The notes: generated by a model not told the origin, from the sequence alone. A stretch of 55,084 nucleotides of DNA from an uncultured Bacteroidales bacterium (GCA_949297125.1 CASFRS010000015.1:1-55084); one strand, 5' to 3'. Counted from the first letter of the stretch, positions 35,130-45,250 are shown. A program made the numbers and translations.

Positions 35130-37004
35130 ATGGCAAGTTTTCTTCAAATCGACAATCTGACTAAGAGTTACGGAGACCGCATTCTTTTCGAGGATATATC
35201 GTTCGGCGTATCGGAAGGGGACAAAATAGGCATTATTGCAAAAAACGGCAGCGGCAAAAGCACCCTGCTGCGGATTATAGGCGGCATGGAGAGCGCAGAC
35301 AGCGGAGAAGTGGTTTTCCGCAAAGGGCTGAGGGTAGGATTCCTGGAACAGACCCCCGTTTTCAAACCGGGCGATACGGCACTGGATGCTTGTATGAACG
35401 GGTGTGGGACTGTACCCGGCGTAATTGCGGAATACGAAAAGGCCCTGCTCGCAGGAGATGCCGACCGCCTGAATGCAGCGATACACGAAATGGACTGCTG
35501 CAACGCATGGAACTACGAAGAGCGGTTCAAGCAGCTGCTTACGCAACTGGATATAAAGCAACTTGATATTCCCGTTTCAAAGATGTCGGGGGGGCAGCAG
35601 AAGCGGATTGCCCTGGCTAGGGTAATTCTGGAATCGCCCGATATGGTTATCCTCGACGAACCCACCAATCACCTCGACATAGAGGTTATAGAGTGGCTCG
35701 AAGGGTATTTGACACGCAGCAGGGTTACGCTGCTTATGGTTACCCACGACCGCTATTTTCTGGATCGCATCTGCAACAGGATTATCGAGATAGACAACAA
35801 GGGCATTTATTCATACGACGGGAACTACGACTACTATATCAGGCGGAGGCAGGAGAGAATCGATGCCATGTCGAACGAACTCGACAGGGTAAGAAACCGC
35901 CTGCGCAAGGAGCAGGAATGGATGAGACGCCAGCCTCAGGCCCGGGCGGGTAAAGCCAAATACCGCATCGATGCCTTTTACGACCTGAAGAAACGCTCGG
36001 AAATGAAGCCCGATGACGACACGGTAAAGCTTGACGTGGAATCGTCATACATAGGGTCGAAAATTTTCGAGGCCGACGGGGTATCGAAAAGGTTCGGCGA
36101 CAAGGTTATTTTAGACGAATTTTCATATACTTTCGCCCGATATGAGAAATTAGGCATCATCGGGCGCAACGGTACGGGCAAATCCACTTTCATAAAGATG
36201 CTTCTCGGCATGGTACCTGCCGACAAGGGGAAATGGGATATCGGCGAAACGGTCCGTTTCGGGTATTACAGCCAGGAGGGGATAGCTTTCGACAACGGCA
36301 AAAAGGTTATAGATGCCATAAGCGATATTGCAGAAGAGATTACGGTGAATGATAAACTTCATTTTTCACCGATGCAGTTCCTTAAAAGGTTCCTGTTTTC
36401 GCCAGCCGACCAGCAGAAATACATCCATACCCTGAGCGGCGGCGAGAAGTGCAGGCTGCACCTTGCCACGGTACTGATGCGTTCGCCCAATTTCCTGATT
36501 CTGGACGAGCCCACGAACGACCTCGATATAGTTACGCTGGGAATCCTTGAGGAATACCTGCGGGAATTTGACGGTTGCCTTATAGTGGTTTCGCACGACA
36601 GGTTCTTCCTCGACTCGATTGTAGACCACATATTTGTTTTTGAGGGGGACGGGAAAATAAAGGATTTTCCGGGCTCATACACACAATGGCGCGAATGGCG
36701 CGAGGAACAGCGTCTTCTGCAGGAGGCCGGGGAGGACAGAGAAAAGAAACGGAAACAGGCGGAAAAGGCACACAGGAACGAAAACCGGAACAGCAACCGC
36801 ATGACCTTCAGGGAACGCAAGGAGTTTGAATCCCTTACAGAAGAGCTGGAGCGTCTGAATGCCGAGAAGAAAGAACTTGATACGCTTTTCAACAGCGGGG
36901 AAGAGATTGCCGACATAGCCGGCAAGTCGGCCCGGTATTCGGAACTCTGCACATTGATAGACGAGAAGGAGTTCCGTTGGCTTGAACTTTCGGAAAAGGA
37001 ATAG
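35130..37004 (+). CDS. ABC-F family ATPase (Uup-like)
   Basis: 624 aa from the ATG at 35130, where MASFLQIDNLTKSYG opens the first ABC domain. A TTG 21 bases earlier is unlikely. It has two ATPase domains, each with a Walker A (AKNGSGKST, GRNGTGKST) and a signature (MSGGQQKR, LSGGEKCR). A linker follows, with a C-terminal coiled coil of about 80 residues rich in Glu/Lys as in Uup. It has no membrane segment. ABC-F proteins act on ribosomes; Uup also binds branched DNA. Mfd lies 35 bases downstream, possibly in the same transcript, which fits a nucleic-acid role. Confidence 0.9.
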   Translation: MASFLQIDNLTKSYGDRILFEDISFGVSEGDKIGIIAKNGSGKSTLLRIIGGMESADSGEVVFRKGLRVGFLEQTPVFKPGDTALDACMNGCGTVPGVIAEYEKALLAGDADRLNAAIHEMDCCNAWNYEERFKQLLTQLDIKQLDIPVSKMSGGQQKRIALARVILESPDMVILDEPTNHLDIEVIEWLEGYLTRSRVTLLMVTHDRYFLDRICNRIIEIDNKGIYSYDGNYDYYIRRRQERIDAMSNELDRVRNRLRKEQEWMRRQPQARAGKAKYRIDAFYDLKKRSEMKPDDDTVKLDVESSYIGSKIFEADGVSKRFGDKVILDEFSYTFARYEKLGIIGRNGTGKSTFIKMLLGMVPADKGKWDIGETVRFGYYSQEGIAFDNGKKVIDAISDIAEEITVNDKLHFSPMQFLKRFLFSPADQQKYIHTLSGGEKCRLHLATVLMRSPNFLILDEPTNDLDIVTLGILEEYLREFDGCLIVVSHDRFFLDSIVDHIFVFEGDGKIKDFPGSYTQWREWREEQRLLQEAGEDREKKRKQAEKAHRNENRNSNRMTFRERKEFESLTEELERLNAEKKELDTLFNSGEEIADIAGKSARYSELCTLIDEKEFRWLELSEKE

Positions 37005-37039
37005 CCACCCAAGCAAATATTAAACTGTTTTTACAGGAA

Positions 37040-40000
37040 ATGTACAATTATCTGGACATAGTTGCCCTTACACGGCTTATCAATACCCCCGAGCGCAGCA
37101 GGAAACTGCTGAAAGCCCTCTCTGCCGGCAAGCGCGAAACGGTTCACCTGCAAGGGGTACAGGGTTCGGCGGCTGCCGTTGTCTTTTCAGCTCTTGCCGG
37201 AACGGACAGAAAATACGTCATTGTAGCGAACGATGCAGAAGAGGCCGGCTACCTTTATCACGACCTTACGCAGATTTGCGGGGAGAAACAGGTTCTGTTT
37301 TTCCCCTCGGGGTATAAACGTGCCGTAAAATACGGACAGATAGATACGGCCAACGGCATATTGCGTACCGAAGCGCTGAACCGCCTTGCCGATGCAGGCA
37401 AAGGGGTTATTGTGGTAACCTCGCCTGAAGGTATGGCCGAGAAGGTGGTTACCGACAATACCCTTAAAGGAAAGACAATACGCATTGCAAAAGGAGAGCG
37501 CATTGAGAGTACTGCTGTGGCCGACAAGCTGTTTGAACTGGGGTTTGAACGTACGGACTATGTTTATGAACCGGGGCAGTATTCCGTAAGGGGAAGCATT
37601 ATCGATGTCTATTCCTTTTCGGGCAGTTACCCGTACCGAATAGATTTTTTCGGAGATGAAATAGATTCTATCAGAAGCTTCGACATTGAAACGCAATTAT
37701 CCGTAAAACAGGTAGAAGAGTTCTATATCGTACCGGAAATGGCAGAAGCCGAGAAATACGGCGTCTCGCTGCTCGATTTCGTGGACAGCGGGACGGTATT
37801 CGCCTTTGCCGACCTGAAATGGGCCATAGAAAAGATTCACGCCATTGCATCGGAATCGCTTTCAACACAGCTCGTAATAAGCGAAGAGGGGGATACCGAA
37901 GCTATGGACAAGATTATAGACCCCGACAGGTTTGCAAAAAAGGTCCTGGAGTTTTCGCGCATCGATTACGGGGCGAGATGCTATTCGGACAAGTTCGTAT
38001 CAATAAAGACGGACTGCCTGCCGCAACCTGTGTACCACAAGGATTTCGACCTGGTTGCCGAATCGTTCTGCAACTTTCTGGGCAAGGATTACAGGATTTT
38101 CGTATTGAGCGACAGCGAAAAACAGATTGAACGCCTTAAGGAGATATTTGCCGAACGGGGCGACAACATTGTCTTCACCCCGGTTTTGAAGACGCTGCAC
38201 GCCGGATTCATAGACAACGACGCAAAACTTTGCGTATTTACCGACCACCAGCTATTTGACAGGTTCCACAAATATTCGCTTGAAAGCGACCATGTCAGGA
38301 GCGGCAAACTGGCTCTTACGCTGAAGGAACTGAAACAGATTGAGATAGGCGATTATATCGTTCACATCAACTACGGAGTGGGACGCTTCGGCGGGTTAGT
38401 GCAACTTGAAACCAACGGCCGTGTGCAGGAAACGGTGCGGCTCATTTACCAGAACAGCGATACTATCTTCGTCAGCATACATTCGCTGCACAAGCTGTCG
38501 AAATACCGCAGCAAGGACGGCGATCCGCCGAAAATAGGGAAATTGAGCGGAAAGGCGTGGGAACGGCTGAAGGAGCGGACAAAGAGCAAGATGAAGGAGA
38601 TTGCCCGCGACCTGATTCTGCTGTACGCCAAACGGAATACGCAAAAGGGATTCGCCTTCTCTCCCGACAGTTTCATGCAGCACGAACTGGAGGCGAGTTT
38701 CATGTACGAAGACACCCCCGACCAGTTGAAAACCACTAACGAGGTCAAGGCGGACATGGAACGCGACAGGCCCATGGACAGGCTGGTTTGCGGGGATGTG
38801 GGGTTCGGGAAGACCGAAATCGCCATAAGGGCGGCTTTCAAGGCTGCCTGCGACAACATGCAGACCGCCGTTCTCGTTCCCACCACGGTACTTGCATTCC
38901 AGCACTACAACACGTTCAAGGAACGGCTGAAAGACTTCCCGGTAAGGGTGGAATACCTGAGCCGCGCAAGGACTGCCAAAGAGACCAAAGCCCTGCTTAA
39001 AGACCTTGCCGAAGGGAAAATAGACATTCTTATAGGCACGCACAGGATAATAGGTAAAGACGTGAAGTTCAAATCGCTCGGGCTGCTTATCATCGATGAA
39101 GAGCAGAAGTTCGGGGTTGCCGTCAAGGAAAAGCTCAAACAGATTAAAAGCGACATCGACACCCTTACCATGACGGCCACGCCTATTCCGAGAACCTTGC
39201 AGTTTTCCCTGATGGGGGCACGCGACCTGTCTACAATCACTACCCCGCCCCCCAACAGATACCCCATTCAAACCGAGGTACACCCGTTCAACGAAGAAAT
39301 AATCCGCGAAGCCGTGGAATTTGAATTGAGCCGTAACGGGCAGGTATTCTTCGTAAACAACCGTATCTCGCAGCTTGCCGAACTGGAAGGCTTGCTGCAC
39401 AGACTCGTACCGGATGCAAGGATTGTAACCGGGCACGGGCAAATGGAACCGGAGAAACTGGAGAAGGTGATACTCGACTATACCAATCACGAATACGACA
39501 TACTCCTCTCTACGACTATTATCGAGTCGGGTATAGACATGCCTAATACCAACACGATAATAATAAACAACGCCCACAATTTCGGGCTCAGCGACCTGCA
39601 CCAGCTGAGAGGGCGCGTGGGGCGCAGCAACAAAAAGGCGTTCTGTTACCTGCTTACGCCCCCCTTCAGGGAAATCAACACCGATGCCAGACGCCGCCTT
39701 CAGGCCATCGAGAATTTCTCGGAACTCGGACGCGGCATCCAGATTGCGATGCAGGACCTCGACATAAGGGGTGCAGGCAATCTGCTGGGTGCGGAACAGA
39801 GCGGGTTCATCGCCGACCTTGGGTACGAAACCTACCAGAAAATTCTACGGGAGGCCGTAACGGAACTTAAAACCGGAGAATTCAGCGACCTGTACGAAGA
39901 AGAAAATGCTTCGGCCGACAAGTTTGTAAGCGAGTGCGTAATAGAATCGGATATGGAACTTCTCTTCCCGCCCGAGTATGTTTCAAATACATCCGAAAGG

Positions 40001-40402
40001 ATTCTGCTATACCAGGAACTGGACAATATAGAGAGCGAGAGTGAAGTGAAGGCTTTTACCGAAAGGCTGAAAGACCGGTTCGGACGGATACCCCGTCAGG
40101 CGCAGGAACTCATCCGCATCGTTACGCTGAGGCGGCTGGCCAAAGGGCTGGGCATGGAAAAGGTTACGCTGAAACAGGGAAAGATGAACCTGTTTTTCGT
40201 ATCGGACGAGAAGAGCAACTATTTCCAGTCGCCCGTATTCGGCAAGATAATAGAGTATGTGCAACGCGAGCCAAAGCGCGCCGTTCTGCGGGAAAACCGG
40301 GGCAAAAGGATTCTTACTATCGATTATATCGACTCGGTGGAGGCTGCCGTAGAAGTGGCGGAACAGATTACCGCTACCGTTACGGGCGACGGCCAGGCAT
40401 AG
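37040..40402 (+). CDS. mfd: Transcription-repair coupling factor Mfd
   Basis: 1120 aa. It has UvrB-like N-terminal domains, then the RNA-polymerase-interacting domain (IGDYIVHINYGVGRFGGL near 440). The RecG-like motor carries Walker A GDVGFGKTE near residue 590 and a DEEQ box (IIDEEQKFGV). Motif VI is HQLRGRVGRSNKKAFCYLL, and the TRCF C-terminal domain follows. It removes stalled RNA polymerase at lesions and recruits UvrA. No internal breaks. Confidence 0.97.
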   Translation: MYNYLDIVALTRLINTPERSRKLLKALSAGKRETVHLQGVQGSAAAVVFSALAGTDRKYVIVANDAEEAGYLYHDLTQICGEKQVLFFPSGYKRAVKYGQIDTANGILRTEALNRLADAGKGVIVVTSPEGMAEKVVTDNTLKGKTIRIAKGERIESTAVADKLFELGFERTDYVYEPGQYSVRGSIIDVYSFSGSYPYRIDFFGDEIDSIRSFDIETQLSVKQVEEFYIVPEMAEAEKYGVSLLDFVDSGTVFAFADLKWAIEKIHAIASESLSTQLVISEEGDTEAMDKIIDPDRFAKKVLEFSRIDYGARCYSDKFVSIKTDCLPQPVYHKDFDLVAESFCNFLGKDYRIFVLSDSEKQIERLKEIFAERGDNIVFTPVLKTLHAGFIDNDAKLCVFTDHQLFDRFHKYSLESDHVRSGKLALTLKELKQIEIGDYIVHINYGVGRFGGLVQLETNGRVQETVRLIYQNSDTIFVSIHSLHKLSKYRSKDGDPPKIGKLSGKAWERLKERTKSKMKEIARDLILLYAKRNTQKGFAFSPDSFMQHELEASFMYEDTPDQLKTTNEVKADMERDRPMDRLVCGDVGFGKTEIAIRAAFKAACDNMQTAVLVPTTVLAFQHYNTFKERLKDFPVRVEYLSRARTAKETKALLKDLAEGKIDILIGTHRIIGKDVKFKSLGLLIIDEEQKFGVAVKEKLKQIKSDIDTLTMTATPIPRTLQFSLMGARDLSTITTPPPNRYPIQTEVHPFNEEIIREAVEFELSRNGQVFFVNNRISQLAELEGLLHRLVPDARIVTGHGQMEPEKLEKVILDYTNHEYDILLSTTIIESGIDMPNTNTIIINNAHNFGLSDLHQLRGRVGRSNKKAFCYLLTPPFREINTDARRRLQAIENFSELGRGIQIAMQDLDIRGAGNLLGAEQSGFIADLGYETYQKILREAVTELKTGEFSDLYEEENASADKFVSECVIESDMELLFPPEYVSNTSERILLYQELDNIESESEVKAFTERLKDRFGRIPRQAQELIRIVTLRRLAKGLGMEKVTLKQGKMNLFFVSDEKSNYFQSPVFGKIIEYVQREPKRAVLRENRGKRILTIDYIDSVEAAVEVAEQITATVTGDGQA

Positions 40403-40442
40403 GCCCTATCAGCCATACCATTGCGCAATACCGCAGTGTATG

Positions 40443-41042
40443 CTAACGGTAAGCGGCAACAACGCCTTCTATTTTGGAAAGTGCAGCCATAAATGCATCG
40501 GCATATGCCAGCTGTACGGAAAGTGTTATCCGGCAACGGTTGTCGAAGTGCCGTTCCTTTACGGTAACAAACTCATCCTTTATCAGGCGCATTACCGAGT
40601 CCATGCTTATATAGTCGAACTCCACCGTTACGCCCTTTTCAACCGCCCGTTCCACAATTTCGTTGGACGAAATGGCCGAAGCGGCAGCCTCGCGGTATGC
40701 GACAATCAGCCCGCCCGTACCGAGCTTTATCCCCCCGAAGTAACGGACTACTATTATCAGCACGTCGGTTATCCCGTTCGACAGGCACTGCCCTATTATA
40801 GGCTTGCCGGCCGTTCCTGAAGGTTCGCCGTTGTCGCTGCTGCGGCAAAGCACGCCGTCCGCTCCCAGCCTGTACCCCCAGCAGACGTGTCTGGCATCGT
40901 GGTAACGGTTGCGGTATTCGTCTATCTTTGCTTTCGCTTCTTCTTCGGAAGTTACAGGCATGGCAAATGAAATGAACTTGCTCATCTTCTCCTTGTACAG
41001 CCCTTCGGAGAGGCGCGCCAGTGTCCTGTAACTCGTATTCAT
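40443..41042 (-). CDS. YigZ/IMPACT family protein
   Basis: 199 aa. N-terminal EGLYKEKMSKFISFAMPV, then HVCWGYRLG, SSDNGEPSGTAGKPI and VVRYFGGIKLGTGGLIVAY are the UPF0029/IMPACT signature. The IMPACT fold is linked in eukaryotes to control of the kinase GCN2. The bacterial function is not settled. It begins directly after the nitroreductase stop (TAG followed by ATG), so it is the last gene of that operon. Confidence 0.92.
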   Translation of the reverse strand: MNTSYRTLARLSEGLYKEKMSKFISFAMPVTSEEEAKAKIDEYRNRYHDARHVCWGYRLGADGVLCRSSDNGEPSGTAGKPIIGQCLSNGITDVLIIVVRYFGGIKLGTGGLIVAYREAAASAISSNEIVERAVEKGVTVEFDYISMDSVMRLIKDEFVTVKERHFDNRCRITLSVQLAYADAFMAALSKIEGVVAAYR

Positions 41043-41897
41043 CTATCGGCGGTATGTTACTTTTATCTCTTTCCTGTCGACGTACTTGCCGAATTTTACA
41101 GCGGGCAGTCCCAGGGCCATGGCGGCGCATATGCGCCCGTTTATGCCGAACTCCCTGTTCAGTTTTCGGGTTATCCTCTCGGCGGCAAGCACAAACCCCG
41201 TATAGAAATGCGCCACACCCAACGCCTCGGCCATAAGCGATGCGTTCTGATACGCAAGGTTTGCATCCTCGCAGGCAAAACGGTCTCTCCTGCCTGCCGA
41301 TATTATTATCACGGCCGAAGCATTGCGCAATATCCCGTCGTTTCCCTGCAGGAATTCGCGTTTCAGTTTGTCGAAAAAGGGTACCAGTTTGAACGTATCG
41401 CGCATGAACGGCTGCAACAGCGGCTTTACAACCGGGTTTGCCAGAAGAGCCCGTACACGTGAGAATGTAGCGATTGTAAGCGAAGATATTTTACGGAGGT
41501 TTTCTTTTCCCGTTATCAGCGTAAACTCTATCTGTTGCGAGTTTTCGGCCGTCGGGGCGCGGTGCGCAGCCTCGAGTATCATTTGCAGGTGCTCTTCGGG
41601 AACTTCGCCCCCGGTCATGGCCCTGTTTGAACGCCTTGTACGGATCAGTTCCATAAGCTGCTCCGGAGAAGGACGCATGGATGCCTCTGCCCTGTGGACC
41701 TTCGCTGCCGGAAATGCGGCATGGACAACCGCGCCGGCAGGGCACACGGCAACGCACTGCCCGCAGGCTATACACCTTTCCGGCGCTTCTGCCCCGGGCG
41801 ACGACTTACCGTTTACGGCAAAGACCGATTGCGGACAGACTTTTACGCAATACAAACATTTTATGCATGCACCGCCGTCGATATAAAGCATCTTCAT
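41043..41897 (-). CDS. Nitroreductase with N-terminal 2x[4Fe-4S] ferredoxin domain
   Basis: 284 aa. Residues 1-70 carry two ferredoxin motifs: CIKCLYCVKVCPQ and, later, CIACGQCVAVCPAG. Residues about 85-284 are an FMN-binding nitroreductase fold (RRSNRAMTGGEVPEEHL, AHRAPTAENSQQIEF, with GINGRICAAMALGLP near the end). Such fusions pass electrons from reduced ferredoxin to the flavin. The physiological acceptor is unknown. It is 16 bases after nadC and 0 bases before yigZ. Confidence 0.9.
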   Translation of the reverse strand: MKMLYIDGGACIKCLYCVKVCPQSVFAVNGKSSPGAEAPERCIACGQCVAVCPAGAVVHAAFPAAKVHRAEASMRPSPEQLMELIRTRRSNRAMTGGEVPEEHLQMILEAAHRAPTAENSQQIEFTLITGKENLRKISSLTIATFSRVRALLANPVVKPLLQPFMRDTFKLVPFFDKLKREFLQGNDGILRNASAVIIISAGRRDRFACEDANLAYQNASLMAEALGVAHFYTGFVLAAERITRKLNREFGINGRICAAMALGLPAVKFGKYVDRKEIKVTYRR

Positions 41898-41913
41898 GGC
41901 TGCGCAACAGGCT

Positions 41914-42750
41914 TCAGCAGGCCTTGAAACTCAAATCCAACCCCTTTACCGAATGCGTAAGCGCACCTACCGATATATAATCGACCCCGCACTCGGCATA
42001 AGTGCGCAGCGTGTCGAACGTAATTCCGCCGGAAGACTCTATTTCATACTTCCCGCCTATCCGCTCCACTGCCTTGCGGGTAAGTTCGGGGGTAAAGTTG
42101 TCGAGCATTATACGGTCAACCCCGCCGCATGCCATAACTTCCTCCAGTTCATCGAGCGACCGCACTTCTATCTCTATCTTCAAATCCTTCCCGTTTTCCT
42201 TGCAGTACTCGTTTGCGCGTTTTATGGCGTTTGCGATGCCTCCGGCAAAATCGACGTGGTTGTCCTTGAGCAGTATCATGTCGAACAGCCCGATACGGTG
42301 GTTCTCCCCGCCGCCTATCTTTACCGCTTCCTTTTCAAGCATCCTCATTCCGGGAGTGGTCTTGCGGGTATCGAGCACCTTCGTTTTCAGACCCTGCAAG
42401 CGGTCGGCATACTTGCGGGTAATGGTAGCTATGCCGCTCATGCGCTGCATTACGTTGAGCATCAAACGCTCGGTCTGCAACAGGGAGCGCACCTTGCCGC
42501 GTACTATGAAAGCCACGTCGCCGGGTTTCACCTCCTCCCCGTCGTGTATGAACACTTCCATTTCCAGTGCAGGGTCGAATGCATTGAATATGCGTCTCGC
42601 TATTTCCACTCCGGCCAGTATGCCGGCTTCCTTTACCAGCAACTTCTGCGCACCTTCCGCCTCGGCCGGGATACAGCAGAGGGTTGTATGGTCGCCTTCG
42701 CCTATATCTTCGGCGAACGCCAGTCTTATAAGTTCGTCTATCAGGTCCAT
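41914..42750 (-). CDS. nadC: Nicotinate-nucleotide diphosphorylase (carboxylating)
   Basis: 278 aa. It converts quinolinate and PRPP to nicotinate mononucleotide, the entry to NAD from the de novo route. DTRKTTPGMR near residue 130 and GGGENHRIGLFDMILLKDNH near residue 150 are the active-site segments. No nadA or nadB is in the window. Its ATG overlaps the stop of the DUF4783 gene (TAATG), which implies translational coupling. Confidence 0.95.
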   Translation of the reverse strand: MDLIDELIRLAFAEDIGEGDHTTLCCIPAEAEGAQKLLVKEAGILAGVEIARRIFNAFDPALEMEVFIHDGEEVKPGDVAFIVRGKVRSLLQTERLMLNVMQRMSGIATITRKYADRLQGLKTKVLDTRKTTPGMRMLEKEAVKIGGGENHRIGLFDMILLKDNHVDFAGGIANAIKRANEYCKENGKDLKIEIEVRSLDELEEVMACGGVDRIMLDNFTPELTRKAVERIGGKYEIESSGGITFDTLRTYAECGVDYISVGALTHSVKGLDLSFKAC

Positions 42751-43139
42751 TACAATGATTCTATTCTTATTTGTGTTATTTCTTCTTTAGTGTCGGAAAC
42801 GTTCAACAGCAGATGTATCCGATATTCGCCCTTTGCCGTAACGAGCCTGCCAATCAGATAACGGACATTATCCTGCCGGCTGTCGTGGACAACGGAAAAA
42901 TCCCGTACCTGCTTCTCGGCAAAGAAATCGCCCAGCATCTCTACCGCCCCGTCCCTTGGCATCATCTTGCGGGTAGGGTATATTACGTAAAACACCCTTT
43001 CGGCCATACTCTTTCCTACAACATATTCATCGCCGCCCGCGAACCCCTTTTTTATCATGGGGACACTCTCCTGCGAACAGGTTATACCGCCGAACGCGAA
43101 AAGCATGACAACCGCAAGAACGATTCCTGATTTTGCCAT
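42750..43139 (-). CDS. DUF4783 domain-containing secreted protein
   Basis: 129 aa with an N-terminal signal (LAVVMLFAFGGITC; a lipid-modified Cys is possible but the lipobox is atypical). The rest, about 105 residues, is a compact alpha/beta fold ending DTKEEITQIRIESL, as in DUF4783 proteins, a small NTF2-like Bacteroidota family. The function is unknown. It is usually beside nadC in this phylum, as here, where the two overlap by one base. Its 5' leader contains the hairpin GTATCTTA/TAAGATAC. Confidence 0.8.
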   Translation of the reverse strand: MAKSGIVLAVVMLFAFGGITCSQESVPMIKKGFAGGDEYVVGKSMAERVFYVIYPTRKMMPRDGAVEMLGDFFAEKQVRDFSVVHDSRQDNVRYLIGRLVTAKGEYRIHLLLNVSDTKEEITQIRIESL

Positions 43140-43183
43140 AATATGCTATATTTTGATAATATTTTATTCTTACCGCTATTTTT

Positions 43184-43234
43184 AGTATCTTAGCGTAATA
43201 TTTTAAGATACCCTTTATTACGGGGACAAATTTA
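43184..43234 (-). promoter_or_regulatory. Promoter and leader hairpin of the DUF4783-nadC operon
   Basis: Minus strand -7 TAAATTTG (43227-43234). The -33 is weak. An 8-bp inverted repeat GTATCTTA/TAAGATAC with an 11-base loop lies about 10-35 bases into the expected leader of about 80 nt. It could be an operator or an RNA hairpin. Confidence 0.45.
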
Positions 43235-43264
43235 AGAAAAATAAGATAAAGAGACCACACCTGT

Positions 43265-43732
43265 ATGAAATTAGCCTTTTTAATGACGGGAAAAACCTCT
43301 GAAACGTATTTTGCCGATGCCATACGGGAATACGAAAAGAGGATAAAGAGGTTCGTCCCTTTCGAGATAACCGTTCTCCCCGATATAAAAGGAGCTAAGG
43401 ATATTGCATTGCAAAAACAGGCAGAGGGTGAGATGATACTTAAATTCCTGCGAAACGACGACTATGTCATTCTGCTCGACGAGCACGGCCGGGAATACAC
43501 CTCCAAAGAGTTTGCCGGACGGGTAGGACGCCTGCTCGGCCTGCCGGGCAAAAGGGGCGTATTTGTAATAGGCGGCGCATACGGTTTTTCCGAGGAGGTC
43601 AGGAACAGGGGCAACGAACTTGTTTCCCTGTCGAAAATGACGTTTTCGCACCAGCTTGTACGCGTAGTCTTTACCGAGCAGCTTTACAGGGCATTTACAA
43701 TCATAAACAACCAACCGTACCACCATGAATAA
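43265..43732 (+). CDS. rlmH: 23S rRNA (pseudouridine(1915)-N(3))-methyltransferase
   Basis: 155 aa SPOUT methyltransferase. The C-terminal knot has FVIGGAYGFSEEVRNRGNELVSLSKMTFSHQLVRVVFTEQLYRA, as in RlmH. It methylates the modified base in helix 69 of the ribosome. Its stop lies inside the start of the DUF2490 gene (8-base overlap). Confidence 0.96.
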   Translation: MKLAFLMTGKTSETYFADAIREYEKRIKRFVPFEITVLPDIKGAKDIALQKQAEGEMILKFLRNDDYVILLDEHGREYTSKEFAGRVGRLLGLPGKRGVFVIGGAYGFSEEVRNRGNELVSLSKMTFSHQLVRVVFTEQLYRAFTIINNQPYHHE

Positions 43733-44411
43733 GTTTTGCAGGGTTTTGTGCATGTCGGCCGTTGCGCTGATGCTTTCCGTCCCGGTTTCTACGGCACGTG
43801 AGGCCGAGAGCGCCGGGCTCTTCTGCCTGTCGGTAGAGAAAAGGTTCAACGATTATTTCCTGATCCAGCTGCACCAGCAATTATGGCTGGACAATAACTT
43901 CACCAATCTGGAGAGGTATATGCCTTTTGTCGATTTCAAGGTAACGATGTTGAAAGACTACCTCTATTTCGACGCCCTATATTTTTACCGATACCAGCAC
44001 AAAACCGACGGTTCGAGCGTAAACACGCACCGTTACCAGCTGGGGCTGAGCGGAGGGTACAAATGGAAGCACTTCAAGGTGTCGGGGTATTCAAGGTTCG
44101 AGTCGGATTATATAAAGAAAAACGCCGACCTCCCGTACAACAGGTGCTACTGGCGCAACCGCCTTGTTGCCACGGCATATCTTAAAGAAGGGTGCAAGTG
44201 GGCGCCCTACTCGGCATTTGAAATTTTCAACACCATGAACTGGCCCGGCGACAATAACGGCGTAGAGCGGCTATGGTTTGAAATAGGTTCGATATATACC
44301 ATAAACAAGATGTTCTCTCTCGATTTCAAAATCCGCGAGATACTCCCCACCCTCGACACCGCGCAAAAGACATCGACCTACATAGGCGTAGGGTGCAATA
44401 TAAAACTTTAA
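43725..44411 (+). CDS. DUF2490 outer-membrane beta-barrel protein
   Basis: 228 aa with a signal peptide (about 1-24, ending VSTA). It is composed of alternating hydrophobic strands with aromatic girdles (YFYRYQHKTDG, YRYQLGLSGGYKWKHFKVSGYSRFE, SSTYIGVGCNIKL-like ending), as in DUF2490 barrels of Bacteroidota. The function is unknown. It overlaps rlmH by 8 bases, so translation is coupled. Confidence 0.85.
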   Translation: MNKFCRVLCMSAVALMLSVPVSTAREAESAGLFCLSVEKRFNDYFLIQLHQQLWLDNNFTNLERYMPFVDFKVTMLKDYLYFDALYFYRYQHKTDGSSVNTHRYQLGLSGGYKWKHFKVSGYSRFESDYIKKNADLPYNRCYWRNRLVATAYLKEGCKWAPYSAFEIFNTMNWPGDNNGVERLWFEIGSIYTINKMFSLDFKIREILPTLDTAQKTSTYIGVGCNIKL

Positions 44412-44467
44412 AAAACGGGGTAAGCATACCTACAAATACATCTTGCCGGTATTCGTCTTAGAATAAA

Positions 44468-45250
44468 ATGTTGATTTACGTTGTTTTGCTTGCAGCACTT
44501 TTGCCCGTGGCGATTCTGCTGTTCCATATTTACCGGAAGGACAAGTTTTGTCCCGAACCTACAGGACAATTAGTAAAGGCTTTTGTTTTCGGGGTTCTTT
44601 CCTTACCGCTGTCGTTATGTATATCTGTTCCGTTATATTTGTCGGGCGTTGTTACATATAACTACGCCACCATAACGGACTGTATCGGTTCTGCTTTTCT
44701 GGGCGCCGCCGTTCCGGAAGAGTCGGCAAAACTCTTTATGCTGTGGCTGTTCCTCAGGAAAAACAAGTTTTATGACGAAAAAGTGGACGGTATTGTGTAT
44801 GCCGTGTGCATATCGTTGGGGTTCGCGGCGTTGGAGAATATTACATACCTTTTCAGCAACCTGGATACGTTCGTTTGGATAAGTTTTTTACGTGCATTGT
44901 TCGCCGTTCCCGGACATTTTTGTTTCGGTATCATGATGGGGTATTACTACTCGCTTGCCAAATTTTACCCCCAATCGCGCACAACGAACAAGATACTTGT
45001 TCTCGCCGCTCCTATATTCGCCCACGGGGTGTACAATTCAATTCTGTTTGTCATCAGCAGCGAAATAAGCGCGCTTTTATCGTTTATACTGATGATAGTG
45101 TTCCTTGTCTTGTGTTGTAAAATGTGGAAGTTGGCCAACAGGAAGATTAACGAACATCTGGAAAGGGACAGGGAAACTTTGCAGGAACAGCCGGAATGCA
45201 ATATTGAGGAGAACGGCGACTGCAACGAAAACCTTAACCCGAAAGGCTGA
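44468..45250 (+). CDS. PrsW-family intramembrane metalloprotease
   Basis: 260 aa with seven or more membrane helices. The PrsW/Abi-like motifs are present in order: PEESAK (Glu-Glu pair, near residue 78), GFAALENITY (near 118), AVPGHFCFG (near 143) and FAHGVYN (near 190). In Bacillus, PrsW cuts the anti-sigma factor RsiW. No anti-sigma substrate is adjacent here. The hydrophilic tail of about 40 residues is acidic. Its last 17 bases overlap the end of the convergent NYN gene. Confidence 0.88.
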   Translation: MLIYVVLLAALLPVAILLFHIYRKDKFCPEPTGQLVKAFVFGVLSLPLSLCISVPLYLSGVVTYNYATITDCIGSAFLGAAVPEESAKLFMLWLFLRKNKFYDEKVDGIVYAVCISLGFAALENITYLFSNLDTFVWISFLRALFAVPGHFCFGIMMGYYYSLAKFYPQSRTTNKILVLAAPIFAHGVYNSILFVISSEISALLSFILMIVFLVLCCKMWKLANRKINEHLERDRETLQEQPECNIEENGDCNENLNPKG

